Shown: positions 41,423 to 50,121, counted from the first letter of the stretch. The stretch: DNA of 64,000 bases from Streptomyces sp. NBC_00433 (GCA_036015235.1 CP107926.1:5785501-5849500), one strand, 5' to 3'. Notes: generated by a model not told the origin, from the letters alone. Program-made: numbers and translations.

Positions 41423-43888
41423 TCATTGCCGCGCCCGTCGCACAGGGCGGCGGGCGCCGCCCATTGCCGAGCCTTCGTCCCAGCGCCGCGCCAGCGCCCA
41501 GGAGACCTCCAGCGCCACCGCCCCCATCGCCGAGATCCCGACCGCCGACCAGGGCACCTCCTCGCCCACCAGCCGCACCGCGAAGAACTGCTGCAACCAC
41601 GGTGTGACCAGCACGATCACGAACCCCAGGCCCATCGCGAGCACCAGCGCGATCCGCCACCAGGTGTAGGGGCGGGCGACGATCGCCAGCACCCACAGCT
41701 CCGTCAGGAACAGCGTCAGCGTCGCCGCGCTGGTCTCCGCGTCCAGCGCGCCCGGCCCGGTGTAGACGTGCCGCGCCATCAGATACGTCGCGAAGGCCGC
41801 GGCCCCGCAGATGATCCCGGCGGGCGTCGAGTACCGCATGACCCGGCGCACGAAGTGCGGTCTGGCCCGCTCCTTGTTGGGCGCCAGCGCCAGGAAGAAG
41901 GCCGGCACCCCGATGGTCAGCGTGGACAGCAGCGTCAGATGCCGCGGCAGGAACGGATACGGCACCTGCCAGCACACCACAAGCACCGCGAGCAGCACAG
42001 AGAAGACCGTCTTGGTGAGGAAGAGCGTCGCGACCCGGGTGATGTTGCCGATCACCCGGCGCCCCTCGGCCACCACCGAGGGCAGCGTGGCGAAGCTGTT
42101 GTCCAGCAGCACGATCTGCGCGACCGCCCTGGTCGCCTCGGAGCCCGAGCCCATCGACACGCCGATGTCGGCGTCCTTGAGGGCGAGCACGTCGTTGACA
42201 CCGTCGCCGGTCATGGCCACGTTGTGCCCGCGGGACTGGAGGGCGCCCACCATGTCGCGCTTCTGCTGCGGGGTGACCCGGCCGAAGACCGAGCCCCGCT
42301 CCAGCACCGCGGCCATCGCGTCCCGCTCGGGCGGCAGCCGCCGTGCGTCGACCGGGTCCTCCGCGCCCGGCAGCCCGAGCTTGCCGGCGACCGCGCCGAC
42401 CGACACGGCGTTGTCGCCGGAGATCACCTTGGCCTGCACATCCTGCTCGGCGAAGTAGCGCAGGGTGTCGCCGGCCTCCGGCCGCAGCCGCTGTTCCAGC
42501 ACCACCAGCGCCAGCGGGACGACCGAGGCCGCGACCTGCGGGTCGTCCAGCGGCCGCCGGGCGCGGGCCAGCAGCAGCACCCGCAGCCCCTCGTCGTTGA
42601 GCCGGTCGACGTCGCCCAGCGCGGCATGCCCGGCGGGCAGCAGCACGTCGGGCGCCCCGAGCAGCCACGTACTGTCCGTGCCGTCCGGCTCGGTGAAGGC
42701 CGCACCGCTGTATTTGCGGGCCGAGCTGAAAGGCAGCGTCCCCCGGCCGCGCCAGCCGGCCGCGCCGTCCGGCGGATAGGCGTCGACGACCGCCTGCAGG
42801 CTGGCGTTGGGCCGCGGGTCGGCCCCGCCCAGCGCGGCCAGGGCGCGGGCCGCGTACGCCTCGTCGCCGCCGTCCAGCACGCGCAGCGCGGTGACGTCCA
42901 TGCCGCCCTCGGTGAGGGTGCCCGTCTTGTCCAGGCAGACCACGTCGACCCGGGCCAGGCCCTCGATCGCGGGCAGCTCCTGCACCAGGCACTGCTTGCG
43001 GCCGAGCCGGACCACCCCGATCGCGAAGGCCACCGACGTCAGCAGCACCAGGCCCTCGGGCACCATCGGCGTGATGCCGCCGACCGTCCGGCGCACCGCC
43101 TCGCGGGCGTCGTGGCTCTCCACCGTGAACTGGCTGACGATCAGCCCCGCCGCGGTCGGCACCATCATCCAGGTGACGTACTTCAGGATCCGGCTGATGC
43201 CGTTGCGCAGCTCGGAATCGACCAGGGTGAAGCGGGCCGCCTCGTCGGCGAGCTGGGCGGCGTAGGCCTGGCGGCCGACCTTGGTGGCGGTGAAGGCGCC
43301 GCCGCCGGCGACCACGAAGCTGCCGGACATCACCGGGTCGCCCGCGTGCTTGACCACCGGGTCGGCCTCGCCGGTGAGCAGCGACTCGTCGATCTCCAGG
43401 CTGTCGGCCTCGTCGACCACCCCGTCGACCACCACCTTGTCGCCGGGGCCCAGCTCGATCAGGTCGCCCAGCACGATCTGCGAGGTGGAGAGGGCTGTGG
43501 TCACGCCGTCCCTGCGCACCTCGGGCCTGGCCTCGCCGATCACCGCGAGGCTGTCCAGGGTCCGCTTGGCACGCAGCTCCTGGACGATGCCGATCGCGGT
43601 GTTGGCGACGATGACGAAGCCGAACAGCCCGTCCTGGATCGGGCCCACCACCAGGATGACCAGGAAGAGCCCGCCGATGATCGCGTTGAAGCGGGTGAGG
43701 ACGTTGGCCCTGACGATGTCCGTGGCCGAGCGGGACGACCGTACGGGGACGTCGTTGACCTCGCCGGCCGCGATCCGCCGCTCGACCTCGGCGCCGCTGA
43801 GCCCCGGGTGCCGCGCGACCGCCCCGGCACTCCGACCGGTGCCGCCGCCGGGTTCGGTGTCCGCGCCGGTCTCCGTGCCTTCCGTCAT
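41423..43888 (-). CDS. P-type cation-transport ATPase, CtpE-like
   Basis: An 821-residue membrane ATPase from ATG 43888 (MTEGTETGADTEPGG). The phosphorylation motif DKTGTLTEGG has Asp320, the TGE motif is at about 172-174 (SLLTGEADPV), and VPEGLVLLTSVAFAIGVVRLGRK lies just before the phosphorylation site, placing PEGL in M4 (277-280). TGDGVND is present later in the P domain, and about ten membrane helices can be seen. The PEGL/LVQELPAIEGLARVDVVCLDKTG pattern matches actinobacterial CtpE, described for calcium transport in mycobacteria; ion choice here is inferred. Convergent with the sacsin-like gene. Confidence 0.92.
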   Translation of the reverse strand: MTEGTETGADTEPGGGTGRSAGAVARHPGLSGAEVERRIAAGEVNDVPVRSSRSATDIVRANVLTRFNAIIGGLFLVILVVGPIQDGLFGFVIVANTAIGIVQELRAKRTLDSLAVIGEARPEVRRDGVTTALSTSQIVLGDLIELGPGDKVVVDGVVDEADSLEIDESLLTGEADPVVKHAGDPVMSGSFVVAGGGAFTATKVGRQAYAAQLADEAARFTLVDSELRNGISRILKYVTWMMVPTAAGLIVSQFTVESHDAREAVRRTVGGITPMVPEGLVLLTSVAFAIGVVRLGRKQCLVQELPAIEGLARVDVVCLDKTGTLTEGGMDVTALRVLDGGDEAYAARALAALGGADPRPNASLQAVVDAYPPDGAAGWRGRGTLPFSSARKYSGAAFTEPDGTDSTWLLGAPDVLLPAGHAALGDVDRLNDEGLRVLLLARARRPLDDPQVAASVVPLALVVLEQRLRPEAGDTLRYFAEQDVQAKVISGDNAVSVGAVAGKLGLPGAEDPVDARRLPPERDAMAAVLERGSVFGRVTPQQKRDMVGALQSRGHNVAMTGDGVNDVLALKDADIGVSMGSGSEATRAVAQIVLLDNSFATLPSVVAEGRRVIGNITRVATLFLTKTVFSVLLAVLVVCWQVPYPFLPRHLTLLSTLTIGVPAFFLALAPNKERARPHFVRRVMRYSTPAGIICGAAAFATYLMARHVYTGPGALDAETSAATLTLFLTELWVLAIVARPYTWWRIALVLAMGLGFVIVLVTPWLQQFFAVRLVGEEVPWSAVGISAMGAVALEVSWALARRWDEGSAMGGARRPVRRARQ

Positions 43889-43980
43889 GGATCGACGGTA
43901 CGTGCGGCCGGTGGCTTCCACCCGTTCTGTGCGCTTTGCGCGCCTCTGGGGGCCTTCAGGGGGCCTTCCGGGGCGCTTGC

Positions 43981-44259
43981 CTACCCGTCCTGGGGTGTCC
44001 GGCCCCCGCCGGCGGCTGCGGCGCGTGCGATGGCGTCCCGGCGGGCCCGTACGTACTTCAGGCCGATCAGGCCGAGCACCCCGCCGGCCGCGCAGGTCCA
44101 GATGAACCAGGTGTGGCCGTGGTCGTCGTACCAGCCGTAGAAGGGCAGCTGCACGACGAAGAGCGCGAACCAGACGATCGTGCCGACCGTGACGGTGGCG
44201 ACGTCGTTGGCCTCCATCGGCTCGGGGGCCGCGCGCAGTGGCGTCTGCTGCTTGCTCAT
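43981..44259 (-). CDS. DUF2530 membrane protein
   Basis: A 92-residue protein with two membrane helices (VATVTVGTIVWFALFVVQLPFYGWY and TWFIWTCAAGGVLGLIGLKYV), the DUF2530 layout, and a basic tail (RARRDAIARAAAAGGG). The ATG at 44259 (MSKQQTPLRAAP) is favoured over an ATG three codons upstream because a -10-like TACGAT ends eight bases upstream, consistent with a leaderless mRNA. Function unknown. It lies between the P-type ATPase (same strand) and the divergent purine permease. Confidence 0.85.
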   Translation of the reverse strand: MSKQQTPLRAAPEPMEANDVATVTVGTIVWFALFVVQLPFYGWYDDHGHTWFIWTCAAGGVLGLIGLKYVRARRDAIARAAAAGGGRTPQDG

Positions 44260-44449
44260 GGCGCCCATCGTATGCGGCGCGCACGCGGCGGCTCCGGCCG
44301 GCCGGGGGAGGCCTGCGGGCCCGGGGGTCTACGCGCGGAGATGGTTTTTGACCAATTGGTTATTCATACTGAAACCGGTCACCGCTGACTGAAAACACTC
44401 GTACGATCGCCCAAATGCGGGCCAGATCGCGCCCCCCTTGAGGATTCAC

Positions 44450-45904
44450 ATGCCCACCTCGGCCCCCGCTCCGGTCGACATGGGTCGGTCGTCGGACCGC
44501 CCGCCCACCAGCCCGCTGGACCGCTATTTCCGCATCTCGGAACGCGGCTCCTCCATCCCGCGGGAGATCCGCGGCGGCCTGGCCACCTTCTTCGCGATGG
44601 CCTACATCATCGTGCTGAACCCGATCATCCTGGGCTCGGCGGTGGACAAATTCGGCCACCACCTCAACGGCGGCCAGCTGGTCACCGCGACCGTGATCAC
44701 CGCGGCCTTCACCACGCTGCTGATGGGCGTCATCGGCAATGTGCCGGTCGCGCTGGCCGCCGGACTCGGCGTGAACACCGTCGTGGCGCTCCAGCTCGCC
44801 CCGAAGATGAGCTGGCCGGACGCGATGGGCATGGTCGTCCTCGCCGGCTTCGCGATCATGGTCATGGTCGCCACCGGGCTGCGCGAGCGCGTCATGAGCG
44901 CGGTGCCGCTGGGCCTGCGCAAGGGCATCGCCATCGGCATCGGCCTGTTCATCCTGCTGATCGGCCTGGTGGACTCCGGCTTCGTCACCCGCATCCCGGA
45001 CGCCGCGCACACCACCGTGCCGCTGCAGCTCGGCGCCGACGGCCACCTCAAGGGATGGCCGGTGCTGATCTTCATCCTCGGCGCGCTGCTGACCCTGTCG
45101 CTGATCATCCGCAAGGTCGCCGGCGCCATCCTGATCTCCATCGTCGCCATGACCGTCCTCGCGCTGATCGTGAACGCGGTCGCCGACGTCCCGGCCGCCA
45201 ACTGGGGCCTGACGGTCCCCACGTGGCCCGGCAACCCGGTCGCCACCCCGGACTTCGGCCTGATCGGCAAGGTCAGCCTCTTCGGCGGCTTCCACGAGGT
45301 CGGCATCCTGACCGGGCTGCTGTTCGTCTTCACCGTGCTGCTGTCGTGCTTCTTCGACGCGATGGGCACCATCCTCGGCGTCAGCGACGAGGCGGGGCTG
45401 CTCGACGACAAGGGCGACCTGCCGGGCATCAACAAGGTCCTGATGATCGACGGTGTCGCCACCGCGGTCGGCGGCGCCTCGTCGTCGTCCGCGAACACCT
45501 GCTTCGTGGAGTCCACCGCCGGCGTCGGCGAGGGCGCGCGGACCGGCCTCGCCAGCGTCGTCACCGGGCTGATGTTCGTCCTCGCGCTGTTCCTCACGCC
45601 GGTGGCCACCATGGTCCCGGCGCAGGCCGCCACGCCCGCGCTGGTCGCGGTGGGCTTCCTGATCCTGGCCGGGTCGATCCGCGAGATCGACTGGAGCGAC
45701 TTCACCATCGCCGTCCCGGCCTTCCTGACGATGGTGCTGATGCCGTTCACGTACTCGATCACCAACGGCATCGGCATCGGCTTCCTCAGCTTCTGCGTGC
45801 TGCGGCTGGTGGCGGGGCGCGGCAAGGAGGTCCCGGTCGCGCTCTACGCGGTCGCCGCCGTCTTCGCCTTCTACTACCTGATGCCGGCGCTCGGGCTGCT
45901 GTAG
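44450..45904 (+). CDS. NCS2-family purine permease
   Basis: A 484-residue nucleobase transporter with about twelve to fourteen helices. GAGGA lies five bases before ATG 44450. Recognisable segments: GGLATFFAMAYIIVLNPIILG, VALAAGLGVNTVVALQL, the carboxyl-rich motif FFDAMGTILGVSDEAGLLDDKGDLPGINKVLMIDG and ASSSSANTCFVESTAGVGEGARTGLASVVTGLM. These are typical of AzgA-like hypoxanthine/guanine/adenine permeases that use proton symport. The exact purine cannot be told. The upstream region contains a CCAATTGG palindrome near 44350, possibly regulatory. Confidence 0.94.
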   Translation: MPTSAPAPVDMGRSSDRPPTSPLDRYFRISERGSSIPREIRGGLATFFAMAYIIVLNPIILGSAVDKFGHHLNGGQLVTATVITAAFTTLLMGVIGNVPVALAAGLGVNTVVALQLAPKMSWPDAMGMVVLAGFAIMVMVATGLRERVMSAVPLGLRKGIAIGIGLFILLIGLVDSGFVTRIPDAAHTTVPLQLGADGHLKGWPVLIFILGALLTLSLIIRKVAGAILISIVAMTVLALIVNAVADVPAANWGLTVPTWPGNPVATPDFGLIGKVSLFGGFHEVGILTGLLFVFTVLLSCFFDAMGTILGVSDEAGLLDDKGDLPGINKVLMIDGVATAVGGASSSSANTCFVESTAGVGEGARTGLASVVTGLMFVLALFLTPVATMVPAQAATPALVAVGFLILAGSIREIDWSDFTIAVPAFLTMVLMPFTYSITNGIGIGFLSFCVLRLVAGRGKEVPVALYAVAAVFAFYYLMPALGLL

Positions 45905-46146
45905 GGCGGGGCCGGGGTCCGGTCCCGCTCCGGGCCCTGGTCCTGGTGGTCCTGCTCCCGGTCCTGGCGGTGGCCGTAGAAGCGCTCGGTCTCCTCGACC
46001 GCCGCCTTGAAGCGCTCGTCGAAATCGTCACGGACCAGCGCCGTGACGACGTAGTCCTGGGCGGTCATCCCGCGTCTGGCGGCATGCTCGCGGATGCGGT
46101 CCCACAGGTCTGCGTCTATGCGCAGGCTGAGCACTCTCGATGCCAT
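45874..46146 (-). CDS. Ribbon-helix-helix (CopG-type) protein
   Basis: A 90-residue protein from ATG 46146. The N-terminal half (SRVLSLRIDADLWDRIREHAARRGMTAQDYVVTALVRDDFDERFKAAVEETERF) matches the ribbon-helix-helix DNA-binding fold: a beta strand with SLRID followed by two helices. The tail (HRQDREQDHQDQGPERDRTPAPP) is Gln/Asp/Pro-rich and may be disordered. Family members include CopG repressors and antitoxins, but no toxin gene is adjacent. The 3' end overlaps the end of the convergent permease gene by 31 bases. An unusual perfect palindrome lies upstream of its start. Confidence 0.75.
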   Translation of the reverse strand: MASRVLSLRIDADLWDRIREHAARRGMTAQDYVVTALVRDDFDERFKAAVEETERFYGHRQDREQDHQDQGPERDRTPAPPYSSPSAGIR

Positions 46147-46188
46147 GTGCCCACGGTCGCGGGCCGGCGTGGCAATGTGCGTCGCTTT

Positions 46189-46226
46189 CGCCCGCCATCT
46201 CACCCGTTCGGGTGAGATGGCGGGCG
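46189..46226. other. Perfect 38-bp palindrome between divergent genes
   Basis: Eighteen-base arms (46189-46206 and 46209-46226) pair perfectly across a two-base centre (effective loop GTTC). It lies in a 248-base gap between the RHH gene (starts 46146, minus) and marR (starts 46395, plus), so it is not an ordinary terminator of either. It could be an attenuator, a processed leader or a protein-binding palindrome. Confidence 0.85.
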
Positions 46227-46363
46227 GTGGCGGTTGAAGGCCCCCGCGGTCGGGCCGGAGGCGTGCCCGGCACGGGCGGGTCGCGGGTACCTGCGCGGGT
46301 CGCGGGTGCGCGGGCGGGGCGGGTGTGATCCCGTGGGTCACGGGTGTTGCGTGCAGAGTGTAC

Positions 46364-46390
46364 TTAGGTTGCCTAATGAGCTAGGCTAAG
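46364..46390. promoter_or_regulatory. MarR operator and leaderless promoter
   Basis: TTAGGTTGCCTAA (46364-46376) is a perfect 5-3-5 palindrome. It is followed by CTAGGCTAAG (46381-46390) that can supply a -10 (TAGGCT, 46382-46387) seven bases before the GTG at 46395. Operator and promoter overlap, as expected for autorepression. Confidence 0.65.
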
Positions 46391-46394
46391 CACC

Positions 46395-46829
46395 GTGACC
46401 GAACTGTCCGAGGACGACCGCGCCGCAGTCAACGAACTGCGGGGCGCAGTGATGCGGCTCTCCCGCCGGCTGCGCCACCAGCGTGTCGACGAGACGCTCA
46501 GCCCGACCGAGATGTCGGTGCTCGGCACCCTTGCCCGCTGCGGCTCCGCCACACCGGGGGAGCTGGCCCGCAAGGAGCACGTGCAGCCCCCGTCGATGAC
46601 CCGCATCGTGGCGATGCTGGAGGCCAAGGGGCTGGTCCGCAGGGAACCGCACCCCGACGACCGGCGCCAGGTCGTGGTGTCCCGCACGGAGCAGGCCGCG
46701 GCGATGCTCGCCGAGAGCCGCACCAAGCGGAACGCCTGGCTGGCCTCGCTCGCCGAGGGCCTCACGGCGGACGAACTCGCCGTGATGCGCCAGGCGGCTC
46801 CCGTCCTCGAAAAGCTCGCGCACCTTTGA
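46395..46829 (+). CDS. MarR-family transcriptional regulator
   Basis: A 144-residue winged-helix regulator. GTG 46395 has no ribosome site but sits at the expected distance from a -10 hexamer, so translation is probably leaderless. HTH and wing are clear: LSPTEMSVLGTLARCGSATPGELARKEHVQPPSMTRIVAMLEAKGLVRREPHPDDRRQVVVS. It ends with dimer helices (LAEGLTADELAVMRQAAPVLEKLA). It is 41 bases upstream of an MFS exporter on the same strand, the classical MarR-efflux pair, and probably represses itself and the transporter until a drug-like ligand binds. Confidence 0.94.
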   Translation: MTELSEDDRAAVNELRGAVMRLSRRLRHQRVDETLSPTEMSVLGTLARCGSATPGELARKEHVQPPSMTRIVAMLEAKGLVRREPHPDDRRQVVVSRTEQAAAMLAESRTKRNAWLASLAEGLTADELAVMRQAAPVLEKLAHL

Positions 46830-46869
46830 CCCGACCGGAAACACCCGATGAGGGGGAGGCGAGTACCGA

Positions 46870-48387
46870 TTGAGTTCGGCAGCCGGACCAGACGCCGCAA
46901 CCGAACCTGACCGTCCCGCGGACACGAGAACGGGCACCTTCAGCGCCCTGAAGATCCGCAACTACCGGCTTTTCGCGACCGGTGCCGTGGTGTCCAACAC
47001 CGGCACCTGGATGTCGCGGATCGCCCAGGACTGGCTGGTGCTCAGCATCACCGGGTCCTCCTTCGCGGTGGGTATCACCACCGCGCTGCAGTTCCTGCCG
47101 ATGCTGCTTTTCGGCCTCTACGGCGGAGTGATCGCCGACCGCTATCCCAAGCGGCAGATCCTGCTGGGCACCCAGGCCGCGCTCGGCGTGCTCGGGCTGC
47201 TGCTGGCCGGACTCACCCTGGGCGGCGTCGTCCAGGTCTGGCACGTCTACACGATCGCCTTCCTGCTCGGCATGGTCACCGTCGTGGACAACCCCACCCG
47301 GCAGACCTTCGTGGTCGAGATGGTCGGCCCTTCGGTGATGCGCAACGCCGTCTCGCTGAACGCCGCGAACTTCCAGGCCGCCCGGCTGGTCGGCCCCGCC
47401 GTCGCCGGTGTGCTCATCACCGCGGTCGGCAGCGGCTGGGCCTTCCTGATCAACGGCCTGTCCTTCATCGCCCCGCTGACCGGCCTGCTGCTGATGCGCA
47501 CCGCGGACCTGCACAAGGTCGAGCGGGCCCCGCGCGGCGGCAAGGGCCAGCTCCGCGAAGGCCTGCACTACGTCGCCGGCAAGCCCGAGCTGATCTGGCC
47601 GATCGTGCTGGTCGGCTTCATCGGCACCTTCGGCTTCAACTTCCCGATCTGGCTGTCCGCCTTCGCCAACAAGGTCTTCGACAGCGGCGCCGGCACCTAC
47701 GGCCTGCTGAACACCCTGATGGCCGCGGGCTCCCTGCTGGGCGCACTGCTCGCCGCCCGCCGCAGCCGCACCCGGCTGCGGATGCTCGTGGCCGCCGCAG
47801 CGGTCTTCGGCCTGCTGGAGGGCGCCGCCGCCCTCGCGCCGGCCTTCTGGCTCTTCGCCGCCCTGCTGGTGCCGATCGGCATCTTCGGCCTGACCTTCAA
47901 CACCACGGCGAACGCCACCGTGCAGCTCGCCACGGAGCCCGTCATGCGCGGCCGGGTGATGAGCCTGTACATGATGGTCTTCGTCGGCGGCACCCCCATC
48001 GGCGGCCCCGTCATGGGCTGGGTCACCGACACCTACGGCGCCCGGGTCGGCTTCCTGTCCGGCGGCCTGATCTCCGCCGCCGCGGCCGTCGCGGTCGGCC
48101 TGGTCCTGGCCAGAGCGGCGGGCCTGCGGCCCCGTGTCGACCTCCGGCGCGGCAACGGCCGGCCCCTGGTCTCCTTCGTCCCCCGCGACGGCGCCCTCCA
48201 GAAGGTCCCTGCCGACGGCACCGACACCCCGGAGGACGGCGACAGCGTGTCCGGCGACGAGAGCAAGGACACGGGCGAGGTCAAGGGCACGGGCAACATC
48301 AAGGGCACGGGCCCGGAAGCCGGTGCGGATTCCGGCACCGGCTCCGGCACCGGCGGGAACGCACCGCAGCTGACCACGGCCGTATGA
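46870..48387 (+). CDS. MFS transporter controlled by MarR
   Basis: A 505-residue major facilitator starting with TTG 46870 (MSSAAGPDAATEPDRPADTRTGTFSALKIRNYRLF), supported by a GGGGGAGG site about ten bases upstream. Twelve helices are apparent. The A-like motif ADRYPKRQILLGTQAALGVLGLLLAGL follows helix 2, and the fold region GLTFNTTANATVQLATEPVMRGRVMSLYMMVFVGGTPIGG is typical of the DHA3/Enterobactin-exporter-like family. A 60-residue hydrophilic Gly/Thr-rich tail with KGTGNIKGTG ends the protein. It probably exports a toxic compound. The stop overlaps the thpR start (ATGA). Confidence 0.92.
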   Translation: MSSAAGPDAATEPDRPADTRTGTFSALKIRNYRLFATGAVVSNTGTWMSRIAQDWLVLSITGSSFAVGITTALQFLPMLLFGLYGGVIADRYPKRQILLGTQAALGVLGLLLAGLTLGGVVQVWHVYTIAFLLGMVTVVDNPTRQTFVVEMVGPSVMRNAVSLNAANFQAARLVGPAVAGVLITAVGSGWAFLINGLSFIAPLTGLLLMRTADLHKVERAPRGGKGQLREGLHYVAGKPELIWPIVLVGFIGTFGFNFPIWLSAFANKVFDSGAGTYGLLNTLMAAGSLLGALLAARRSRTRLRMLVAAAAVFGLLEGAAALAPAFWLFAALLVPIGIFGLTFNTTANATVQLATEPVMRGRVMSLYMMVFVGGTPIGGPVMGWVTDTYGARVGFLSGGLISAAAAVAVGLVLARAAGLRPRVDLRRGNGRPLVSFVPRDGALQKVPADGTDTPEDGDSVSGDESKDTGEVKGTGNIKGTGPEAGADSGTGSGTGGNAPQLTTAV

Positions 48388-48998
48388 GGCTCTTCGCCGC
48401 GGTGATGCCGCCGCCCGCCGCGGTCACCGCGCTGGCGGCGGCACTGCACCCGCTGCACGCCTTGCCGGGCGCCCGCGCACTGCGCTGGACGGCACCGGCG
48501 GGCTGGCACTACACGCTGGCCTTCCTCGGCGAGGTGCCCGACGACGTACGCCCCGGCCTCGACGAACGGCTCGCCCGAGCCGCCCGCCGCCACCAGCCCT
48601 GCGAGCTGCGTACGGCCGGCGGCGGCCGCTTCGGCGACCGGGCGCTGTGGACCGGCGCGGAGGGCGACCTGCGGGCACTGACAGCCCTCGCCGACACCGT
48701 ACGGGCGGCCGCGCGCAGGGCCGGGGCGCCCGCCGCCGAGGAGCACGGCTTCCGGGCGCACCTGACGGTGGCCCGCACGTCGAAGAACGCGCCCGTCGAC
48801 CTGCGCCCCTTCGCCGCGGCCCTCACCGACTACCGCAGCCCCTGGTGGCAGGCGGACACCCTCAGCCTCGTCGCCAGCGCGCTGCCCAGCTCCGGGGTCC
48901 CCGGCGAGCAGCCGGCCTACACCGTCGTGGCCGGCTGGGCGCTGGGCGTTCCCCCCGACCCGCCGCCCGAGCGCGGGGCACCGGGCAAGGCCGGTTAA
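48384..48998 (+). CDS. thpR: RNA 2',3'-cyclic phosphodiesterase (ThpR/LigT)
   Basis: A 204-residue 2H phosphoesterase. Both HxT motifs are visible: WHYTLAFLG (residues about 34-42) and FRAHLTVART in the C-terminal half. The N-terminus MRLFAAVMPP is standard. The enzyme hydrolyses 2',3'-cyclic phosphate in RNA, or ligates tRNA halves in vitro. It is translationally coupled to the upstream MFS gene by ATGA, a co-occurrence without an obvious functional reason. A Pro/Gly tail follows the domain. Confidence 0.94.
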   Translation: MRLFAAVMPPPAAVTALAAALHPLHALPGARALRWTAPAGWHYTLAFLGEVPDDVRPGLDERLARAARRHQPCELRTAGGGRFGDRALWTGAEGDLRALTALADTVRAAARRAGAPAAEEHGFRAHLTVARTSKNAPVDLRPFAAALTDYRSPWWQADTLSLVASALPSSGVPGEQPAYTVVAGWALGVPPDPPPERGAPGKAG

Positions 48999-49007
48999 CC
49001 TCGGAGC

Positions 49008-49094
49008 GTGGACCCCAAGACCCGTACCCGTGTGATGACCGCCGCCTTCGTCCTGATGCTCGTGGTGGTGGTCGTCGCCGCCGCGGTGCACTGA
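49008..49094 (+). CDS. 28-residue single-pass membrane peptide
   Basis: A short ORF beginning at GTG 49008: a basic N-terminus (MDPKTRTRVM) and a hydrophobic stretch (TAAFVLMLVVVVVAAAVH) that can span the membrane once. CGGAG precedes the GTG at very short spacing. Third-codon GC and clean structure suggest a real mini-gene; similar peptides are annotated at this locus in streptomycetes as I recall. It sits between thpR and the convergent aldo/keto reductase gene. Confidence 0.6.
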   Translation: MDPKTRTRVMTAAFVLMLVVVVVAAAVH

Positions 49095-49125
49095 CCCGCG
49101 GCGGCGACACCCGTACGGCCCGCCC

Positions 49126-50121
49126 CTACCAGGCGAAGGCCTCGGGGGAGGTGCCGGGACCGGGGAAGATGCCGTCCAGGGCCGCCAGGAACTCCGCGGA
49201 CAGCTCCAGCTCCACCGCCCGCAGCGCGGACTCCAGCTGCCCCGCGGTGCGCGGCCCCACGATCGGCCCGGTCACCCCGGGGCGGGTGAGCAGCCACGCC
49301 AGGCCCACGTCGCCCGGCTCCAGGCTGTGCTTGTCGCACAGGTCCTCGTAAGCCTGGATCTTGTCGCGCAGCTCCTGGTCCGCCAGCGAGTCCGCGGCCC
49401 GCCCACTGGCCGAGCGGGACGCGCCGCCGTCGCGCTGCTTGCGCAGCACACCGCCCAGCAGCCCGCCGTGCAGCGGCGACCAGGGGATGACACCGAGGCC
49501 GTACCCTTGCGCCGCCGGGATCACCTCCATCTCCGCCCGCCGCTCCACCAGGTTGTACAGGCACTGCTCGGAGGTCAGCCCGAGCGAACCGCGCCGCTTG
49601 GCGGCCTCGTTGGCCTGGGCGATGTGCCAGCCGGCGAAGTTGCTCGACCCGGCGTAGAGGATCTTGCCCTGGGCGACCAGGACGTCGATGGCCTGCCAGA
49701 TCTCGTCCCAGGGCGTGGCCCGGTCCACGTGGTGGAACTGGTACAGGTCGATGTAGTCGGTGCCGAGCCGCTTGAGGCTCGCGTCCACCGCCCGGCGGAT
49801 GTTCAGCGCCGACAGCTTGTCGTTGTTCGGCCAGGTGTCGCCCTCGGCGGCCATGTTGCCGTAGACCTTGGTCGCCAGCACCGTCTTGTCGCGGCGGCCG
49901 CCGCCCTTGGCGAACCAGCTGCCGACGATCTCCTCGGTACGTCCCTTGTTCTCGCCCCAGCCGTAGACGTTGGCGGTGTCGAAGAAGTTGACGCCGGCGC
50001 CGAGCGCCGCGTCCATGATCGCGTGGCTGTCCGCCTCATCGGTCTGCGGTCCGAAGTTCATGGTGCCGAGCACCAGACGGCTGACCTTGAGCCCCGTGCG
50101 TCCGAGCTGTGTGTACTCCAT
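49126..50121 (-). CDS. Aldo/keto reductase
   Basis: A 331-residue NADPH-dependent oxidoreductase. The barrel begins MEYTQLGRTGLKVSRLVLGTMNFG; the catalytic Tyr and Asp are in NFFDTANVYGWGENKGRTEEIVG, the Lys in TKVYGNMA, and the His in LYQFHHVDRATP. Cofactor residues appear in PIVGPRTAGQLESAL. Length and layout match the YakC-like AKR subgroup. Substrate unknown. ATG 50121 starts the gene; upstream is a ~115-base gap and the SGNH hydrolase in the same direction. Confidence 0.93.
   Translation of the reverse strand: MEYTQLGRTGLKVSRLVLGTMNFGPQTDEADSHAIMDAALGAGVNFFDTANVYGWGENKGRTEEIVGSWFAKGGGRRDKTVLATKVYGNMAAEGDTWPNNDKLSALNIRRAVDASLKRLGTDYIDLYQFHHVDRATPWDEIWQAIDVLVAQGKILYAGSSNFAGWHIAQANEAAKRRGSLGLTSEQCLYNLVERRAEMEVIPAAQGYGLGVIPWSPLHGGLLGGVLRKQRDGGASRSASGRAADSLADQELRDKIQAYEDLCDKHSLEPGDVGLAWLLTRPGVTGPIVGPRTAGQLESALRAVELELSAEFLAALDGIFPGPGTSPEAFAW

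Noticed and set aside
41426-44140. 904-codon plus-strand ORF opposite the P-type ATPase
   Set aside because: Shadow frame rich in His/Arg/Gln; the minus strand encodes a full P-type ATPase with all motifs.
46364-46395. Possible iron box upstream of marR
   Set aside because: TTAGG...CCTAA resembles half-sites, but the spacing is 5-3-5 and only about 11 of 19 positions fit an iron box at best; a MarR operator explains it better.
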